From NCBI GenBank assembly GCA_025362705.1, contig JANYFH010000396.1:1-10658 (forward strand): a stretch of 10,658 nucleotides of DNA. Direction: 5' to 3'. Numbering within the stretch: position 1 is the first letter of the stretch; the number at the start of each line of letters is the position of its first letter. Positions 6,409 through 10,658 of the stretch are shown here, piece by piece. The notes under the pieces were generated by a model that was given only the letters and a program-made list of their open reading frames with translations, made no database searches and had not been told where the DNA came from. The position numbers were made by a program, and so were the translations under genes. The stretch is from Betaproteobacteria bacterium (GTDB lineage Bacteria > Pseudomonadota > Gammaproteobacteria > Burkholderiales > Usitatibacteraceae).

Positions 6409-8001
6409 ATGAACCGATCCAAATCCGCCTTTCTCCTGCCGATAAACGCCGTCATTTGCGCGCTGATTGTTGGCAGCGCGTGCGCCAAGACACTGCGCTA
6501 CGCAAGCCAGGACGATCCACAAACCCTGGATCCGCATTCCGCCAATTTGGTGGTAACCAACCGCGTGCTTTCGCAGGTTTACGAAAGCCTCGTGATGCGC
6601 GACAAGAATTTCAAACTGGTGCCGGCATTAGCGGTGTCGTGGAGTCAGCCCGACGCAAAAACGTGGCGATTCAAATTGCGTCCGAACGTGAAATTTCACG
6701 GTGGCGAAGCGTTCACCGCCGACGACGTGGTGTTTTCAGTTGAACGGGCACTCAATCCACTCTCGCAATTGAAGTCGTCCATCCAGGGTGTGGCGAGTGC
6801 GAAGAAAATTGATGCCCTCACCGTTGACCTCATCATGAAGGAACCGAACCCGGTGTTGCTGAATCATTTGTTCAATTTCCGCGTGATGTCAAAAGAGTGG
6901 GCAGTCAAGAATAAAACCGAAGCGCCCCAGAACTACAAAGACCGCGAAGATACTTTTGCTTCCCGCAATACCAACGGCACCGGACCGTTCAAAGTAACGC
7001 TGCGCCAGCCGGATATCAAGACGGTGCTGGTGGCAAATGAAGACTGGTGGAACAAGAACAGCCCCGAAAAAGGCAATGTCACGCAAGTCGACTTATTGCC
7101 CGTGAAATCCAATGCCACCCGTGCGGCCGCACTGCTTTCCGGTGAAGTCGATTTCGTACTCGATCCACCACCACAGGACATCGCGCGCCTGAAAGAAAAT
7201 CCCAACGTGAAGATCATGGAGGGTCGCGAAGCCAGCGTTCAATACCTGGCTTTCGACCTGTCGCGCAGTGAATTGCTCTATAGCGACGTGAAAGGCAAAA
7301 ACCCGCTGAAAGATGTGCGTGTGCGCCAGGCGATTTCGCATGCCATCGATATCGAGGCGATACGTGAAAAAGTCATGCGCAATTTGTCGGTACCGATCGG
7401 CACCATGGTGACTTCCGACGTGCGTGGCTATAGCAAGGATGCGGACAAGCGCCTCGCGTTCGACCGCGTGAAAGCCAAAAAACTGCTGGCTGACGCGGGC
7501 TACCCTAACGGATTTTCGATCACGCTCGATTGTGGCAATGTTCAACCTGCGTCCGATATTTGTCAGGCGATTCCGCCGATGCTTTCGCAAGTCGGCATCC
7601 GCGCCACACCGAATATCGTGCCGCAGACAAATTATTTTCCGAAGATTCAAAAATTTGACACCAGCATGTATTTGTTGCGATGGGGCACGCCGACGTTTGA
7701 TTCGCTCTATACCCTGCAGGCCTTGCTATACACTAACGGGGGCGAATCCTCCGGTAACGGCGACTCCAATTACGGACGATATTCCAATCCAAAGATGGAT
7801 CAGTTGATTACGCAGATCAGGACCGAAAACGATCTGAAAAAGCGCGATGGCCTGATTCGTGAGGCGCTTCTCATCAACGCGGCTGATCTGCCAGTGATCC
7901 CCTTGCATCAGCAGCTAGTGCCGTGGGCGATGCGCAAAAATATCGACGCCGTATTCACGCCCAATAACGTGGCTTATTTCTTCCGCTTCAAAATCAATTA
8001 G
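6409..8001 (+). CDS. ABC transporter solute-binding protein, family 5, copy 3
   Basis: A 530-residue periplasmic SBP_bac_5 protein and close paralogue of copy 2. The signal peptide covers about residues 1-26, with a cut after ACA giving the same KTLRYA mature start as copy 2. The family signature lies at about 86-115 (WRFKLRPNVKFHGG, ADDVVFSVERA). WGTPTFD (425-431) carries the candidate ligand aspartate. Cys375 and Cys385 are the only mature cysteines. The block TRAAALLSGEVDFVLDPP is nearly identical to copy 2. The phenylalanine in WGTPTFD and the SLYTLQ that follows are shared with copy 1 rather than copy 2, so the ligand-site region may differ in specificity. The Shine-Dalgarno is poor, and a predicted hairpin (6375-6402) ends 6 nt upstream. 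It is only 11 nt from the permease gene, so this copy is the one most tightly tied to the channel. Confidence 0.9.
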   Translation: MNRSKSAFLLPINAVICALIVGSACAKTLRYASQDDPQTLDPHSANLVVTNRVLSQVYESLVMRDKNFKLVPALAVSWSQPDAKTWRFKLRPNVKFHGGEAFTADDVVFSVERALNPLSQLKSSIQGVASAKKIDALTVDLIMKEPNPVLLNHLFNFRVMSKEWAVKNKTEAPQNYKDREDTFASRNTNGTGPFKVTLRQPDIKTVLVANEDWWNKNSPEKGNVTQVDLLPVKSNATRAAALLSGEVDFVLDPPPQDIARLKENPNVKIMEGREASVQYLAFDLSRSELLYSDVKGKNPLKDVRVRQAISHAIDIEAIREKVMRNLSVPIGTMVTSDVRGYSKDADKRLAFDRVKAKKLLADAGYPNGFSITLDCGNVQPASDICQAIPPMLSQVGIRATPNIVPQTNYFPKIQKFDTSMYLLRWGTPTFDSLYTLQALLYTNGGESSGNGDSNYGRYSNPKMDQLITQIRTENDLKKRDGLIREALLINAADLPVIPLHQQLVPWAMRKNIDAVFTPNNVAYFFRFKIN

Positions 8002-8012
8002 TCCATCAATCC

Positions 8013-8996
8013 ATGCTCGCATTTATCATTCAAAGGTTGTTGCAATGCGCGCTGGTGATGATCGCGGTGGGCTTTATCGCCTTTTCGCTGTTTAATTTCG
8101 TGGGCGATCCGGTGTCACTGATGTTGCCGCCGGAGGCAACCACGGCAGACCGCGACGAAGTACGAAAGAGCCTGGGCCTTGATCAGCCGTTTTACGTGCA
8201 GTTTGTAAAGTTCGCTGGCAATGCGCTGCAAGGGAATTTTGGCATTTCGCTGCGCCTGGGACGTCCGGTTTCGCAGCTACTGATTGAGCGCTTGCCCGCC
8301 ACGCTGGAGCTATCCATGACCGCCGCGTTGCTGGCGTTGCTGGTCGGCATACCGATGGGCGTTTATACGGCCCTGAAGCGGGATTCCTGGCTGTCCAGGT
8401 TTATTCTCACCATATCCCTCATCGGCGTATCGCTGCCGTCTTTCCTCATCGGTATTTTCCTGATTCTGATCTTCGCGGTGTGGCTGGGCTGGCTGCCCTC
8501 GTTCGGGCGCGGCGATACCATAAAGCTGGGGCTTTGGTCGACTGGCTTCTTGACATTAAGCGGCCTGAAAGCGCTGATCCTGCCCGCCATTACACTCGGC
8601 CTGTTTCAGATGACCCTGATTCTGCGGCTAGTGAGATCTGAAATGCTGGAAGTGCTGCGCACCGATTACATCAAGTTTGCGCGCGCACGCGGCCTCACCA
8701 ACAATGCCGTGCATTTCGGCCACGCGCTAAAGAACACATTGGTCCCGGTGATTACCATTGCCGGTTTGCAATTGGGCCAGATTATTGCCTTCGCGATCAT
8801 TACCGAGACCGTTTTTCAGTGGCCGGGCATGGGCCTGCTGTTTATTCAGGCCGTGCAATTTGCCGATATTCCGGTGATGGCGGCATACCTTTGCCTGGTC
8901 GGATTCATTTTCGTATTTCTCAATTTGATCGTCGACATGTTGTATTACGTTGTCGATCCGCGCTTGCGCGCTGAGCGTTCGGGCGGGGGCCACTAA
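8013..8996 (+). CDS. Peptide-type ABC transporter permease, DppB/GsiC family
   Basis: A 327-residue inner-membrane permease forming half of the translocation channel. The N terminus MLAFIIQRLLQ begins a first membrane helix (to about residue 30), as in DppB, OppB and GsiC. A periplasmic stretch follows (LGLDQPFYVQFVKFAGNALQ region), then about five further hydrophobic segments. The cytoplasmic coupling loop typical of ABC importers is at about 210-228 (EMLEVLRTDYIKFARARGL), which contacts the ATPase. TETVFQWPGMGLL near residue 264 and the C-terminal YYVVDPRLR are family hallmarks. The length is normal for the family and the protein is intact. It starts 11 nt after binding protein 3 and ends 1 nt before the next permease. 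Dpp, Opp, Gsi and Nik permeases cannot be told apart here, so no symbol is given. Confidence 0.95.
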   Translation: MLAFIIQRLLQCALVMIAVGFIAFSLFNFVGDPVSLMLPPEATTADRDEVRKSLGLDQPFYVQFVKFAGNALQGNFGISLRLGRPVSQLLIERLPATLELSMTAALLALLVGIPMGVYTALKRDSWLSRFILTISLIGVSLPSFLIGIFLILIFAVWLGWLPSFGRGDTIKLGLWSTGFLTLSGLKALILPAITLGLFQMTLILRLVRSEMLEVLRTDYIKFARARGLTNNAVHFGHALKNTLVPVITIAGLQLGQIIAFAIITETVFQWPGMGLLFIQAVQFADIPVMAAYLCLVGFIFVFLNLIVDMLYYVVDPRLRAERSGGGH

Positions 8997-8997
8997 T

Positions 8998-9912
8998 ATG
9001 CAAGACACGCTGAAACGTTTCTTTGATGGCGATGTATGGTGGAGCTTCAAGCACAATCCCCTCGTCATCATCGCTGCGATCACCGCGCTGATTTGCATTC
9101 TCGGCTCGGCCTTCGCGCCGTGGCTGGCGCCACACAATCCATTTGATTTGAAAACCATCAACCTGCTCGATGCGTTCACGCCGCCATCGTGGGTCGTCAA
9201 TGGCAAATCGCAATTTGTGTTCGGCACCGATGATCAGGGCCGCGATGTACTCTCTACCATCATGCACGGCTCGCGCATTACCTTGCTCGTCGGTATTTGC
9301 GCGGTAATGCTGTCGATGATGGTCGGCATCACGCTGGGGCTGATCAGCGGCTATGTCGGCGGAAAGCTTGACGCGTTCATCATGCGTATTGCCGATATTC
9401 AACTTTCCTTTCCCGCCATTCTGATTGCGCTTCTGATCGACGGTGTTGCGCGCGCGGCAGTCGGCAAGGAATACCACGATCAGATCGCCGTCTATGTGCT
9501 GATATTCGCCATCGCAGCCTCGGGCTGGGTGCAGTACGCACGCACCGTGCGCGGCTCTACACTGGTCGAGCGCAACAAGGAGTACGTGCAGGCCGCTCGC
9601 GTGATCGGCCGCTCGAAGCTGGCCATCATGTTTTCGCATGTGCTGCCAAACGTAACCGGCCCGGTGCTGGTCCTGGCTACCTTGCACGTCGGCACCGCGA
9701 TCCTGACGGAAGCGACCTTGTCCTTCCTCGGCGTGGGTGTTCCCCCAACGCAGCCTTCATTGGGAACCCTGATCCGCATCGGCAACGATTTCCTGTTCTC
9801 CGGCGAATGGTGGATAACCGTTTTTCCCGGCATCGCGCTGGTGGTGCTGGTGTTGTCGATCAACCTGCTCGGCGATTGGTTGCGCGACGCGCTCAATCCG
9901 AAACTGCGCTAG
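8998..9912 (+). CDS. Peptide-type ABC transporter permease, DppC/GsiD family
   Basis: A 304-residue inner-membrane permease, the partner of the DppB-type subunit. An N-terminal helix lies in about residues 20-42. It is followed by the family motif GTDDQGRDVLSTIMHGSR (from about residue 76), which begins the OppC/DppC-type transport domain. The coupling loop is at about 184-215 (VRGSTLVERNKEYVQAARV, then IGRSKLAIMFSHVLPN). The C terminus GDWLRDALNPKLR is typical. The frame is open upstream to a TTG at 8950, but that start overlaps the previous gene; the ATG at 8998 has a G-rich Shine-Dalgarno-like stretch (8981-8989) inside the end of the upstream gene. The stop-to-start distance of 1 nt points to translational coupling and equal amounts of the two permeases. 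Confidence 0.95.
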   Translation: MQDTLKRFFDGDVWWSFKHNPLVIIAAITALICILGSAFAPWLAPHNPFDLKTINLLDAFTPPSWVVNGKSQFVFGTDDQGRDVLSTIMHGSRITLLVGICAVMLSMMVGITLGLISGYVGGKLDAFIMRIADIQLSFPAILIALLIDGVARAAVGKEYHDQIAVYVLIFAIAASGWVQYARTVRGSTLVERNKEYVQAARVIGRSKLAIMFSHVLPNVTGPVLVLATLHVGTAILTEATLSFLGVGVPPTQPSLGTLIRIGNDFLFSGEWWITVFPGIALVVLVLSINLLGDWLRDALNPKLR

Positions 9913-9921
9913 GGGCGAACG

Positions 9922-10658
9922 ATGACGACGCCTCTATTACAGGTAAAGAATCTGCGCATCGAGTTCCCGACGCGCCGCGGCACGCTGACAGCGGTGGACG
10001 ACATCAGCTTCGAGATTGCGCCCGGCGAAGTACTGGGGGTGGTTGGTGAATCAGGCGCGGGCAAATCGCTGACGGGCGCTGCAGTCATTGGCCTGCTCGA
10101 ACCGCCAGGACGCATTGCCAGCGGCGAAATATTGTTGAACGGTCGCCGCATCGATAACCTGCCGTTTGAAGAAATGCGAAAAATTCGCGGCCGTGAAATC
10201 GGCGCGATTTTTCAGGACCCGCTAACGTCACTGAACCCGCTCTACACGGTGGGACGCCAGATCACCGAAACCATCGAGACCCACCTCAACGTGTCAAAGG
10301 CTGAAGCGCGCGAACGTGCCATCAAGCTGTTGATGGAAGTCGGCATTCCGGCAGCAGAAAAACGCATCGACCACTATCCGCACCAGTTTTCAGGTGGTAT
10401 GCGCCAGCGTGTGGTGATTTCGTTGGCGCTTGCTGCACAACCGAAGCTGATCATCGCTGACGAACCGACAACGGCGCTAGACGTTTCGATTCAAGCACAA
10501 ATTATTACGTTGCTGAAAAAACTCTGCCGCGAGCACGGCACCTCGATCATGCTTGTTACCCACGACATGGGCGTGATTGCCGAAACCGCAGATCGCGTTG
10601 CCGTGATGTATGCGGGACGCATCGCCGAAATCGGCCCTGTTTCAGAAGTGATCCACCA
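9922..10658 (+). CDS. Peptide-type ABC transporter ATP-binding protein, OppD/DppD family, 5' part
   Basis: The first 245 residues of an ABC ATPase that powers the importer; the frame stays open to the window edge. All motifs are intact: Walker A GESGAGKS (42-49), Q-loop Gln98 in IFQDP with the following LTSLNP typical of the oligopeptide class, signature FSGGMRQR (156-163), Walker B LIIADE with Glu181, D-loop near ALD (185-187) and switch His214. Family members are usually about 320-340 residues with a C-terminal OppD/DppD extension containing a cysteine cluster in some members; that part is not visible. The ATG at 9922 is preceded by AGGGGC (9911-9916) overlapping the permease stop. An OppF/DppF partner is expected downstream. 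Confidence 0.93.
   Translation, partial: MTTPLLQVKNLRIEFPTRRGTLTAVDDISFEIAPGEVLGVVGESGAGKSLTGAAVIGLLEPPGRIASGEILLNGRRIDNLPFEEMRKIRGREIGAIFQDPLTSLNPLYTVGRQITETIETHLNVSKAEARERAIKLLMEVGIPAAEKRIDHYPHQFSGGMRQRVVISLALAAQPKLIIADEPTTALDVSIQAQIITLLKKLCREHGTSIMLVTHDMGVIAETADRVAVMYAGRIAEIGPVSEVIH

Noticed and set aside
6176..6412. 78-codon plus-strand open frame in the 309-nt gap
   Set aside because: No Shine-Dalgarno, no recognisable protein pattern, and it overlaps the start of binding protein 3 in another frame. Kept only as a remote possibility for a leader peptide.
6409..6495. Lipoprotein signal in binding protein 3 (GSAC)
   Set aside because: The -3 position is Gly instead of Leu/Val/Ile, and copy 2 has Thr in place of this Cys with the same downstream KTLRYA start, so ordinary signal peptidase I cleavage is more likely.
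8920..9687. 255-codon minus-strand open frame
   Set aside because: Antisense to the DppC-type permease; rich in H, D, Q and R as expected from reading a hydrophobic gene backwards.

Overview
The window looks like a betaproteobacterial chromosome segment, probably Burkholderiales or a close relative. The grounds are a stand-alone HslV-like peptidase of the type known from this class (BPH, betaproteobacterial proteasome homologue), the Hsp15/S4 and YceI neighbours, and moderately GC-rich coding sequence. This is inferred from protein recognition, not from any search.

Left part (1-935, + strand): the 3' end of a molybdopterin-binding (MoCF/CinA-like) protein, then a glycine-rich YidB/DUF937 protein. 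These are closed by a strong intrinsic terminator with a perfect 15-bp stem (880-920). Next (937-2605, - strand) is a compact, probably co-transcribed group read right to left: the BPH-type N-terminal-threonine peptidase, Hsp15 (hslR, GTG start) and an exported YceI-family protein. The genes are 6 nt apart (BPH to hslR) and overlap by 14 nt (hslR to yceI-like).

Right part (2816-10658, + strand), divergent from the BPH group: a peptide/nickel-type ABC importer locus of the Dpp/Opp/Gsi class. It starts with three consecutive paralogous periplasmic solute-binding proteins (family 5). The first is the most divergent; the second and third are close duplicates. Then follow DppB-type and DppC-type permeases and an OppD/DppD-type ATPase that runs off the window end. 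A second ATPase (OppF/DppF type) would be expected just downstream but is not visible.

The binding-protein genes are separated by non-coding gaps holding a 14-bp hairpin (4443-4483) and a 309-nt region (6100-6408). The latter carries a perfect TATAAT box and a run of four small predicted stem-loops ahead of the third binding protein. The permease and ATPase genes are packed tightly (1-11 nt gaps). The likely working model is one membrane channel fed by three binding proteins of different specificity, with the peptidase group next door possibly linked to peptide turnover. No mobile element, CRISPR array, tRNA or rRNA was seen. The most notable items are the triple binding-protein array, the structured leader before the third, and the BPH gene facing a peptide importer. 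I do not see a convincing wholly new system.
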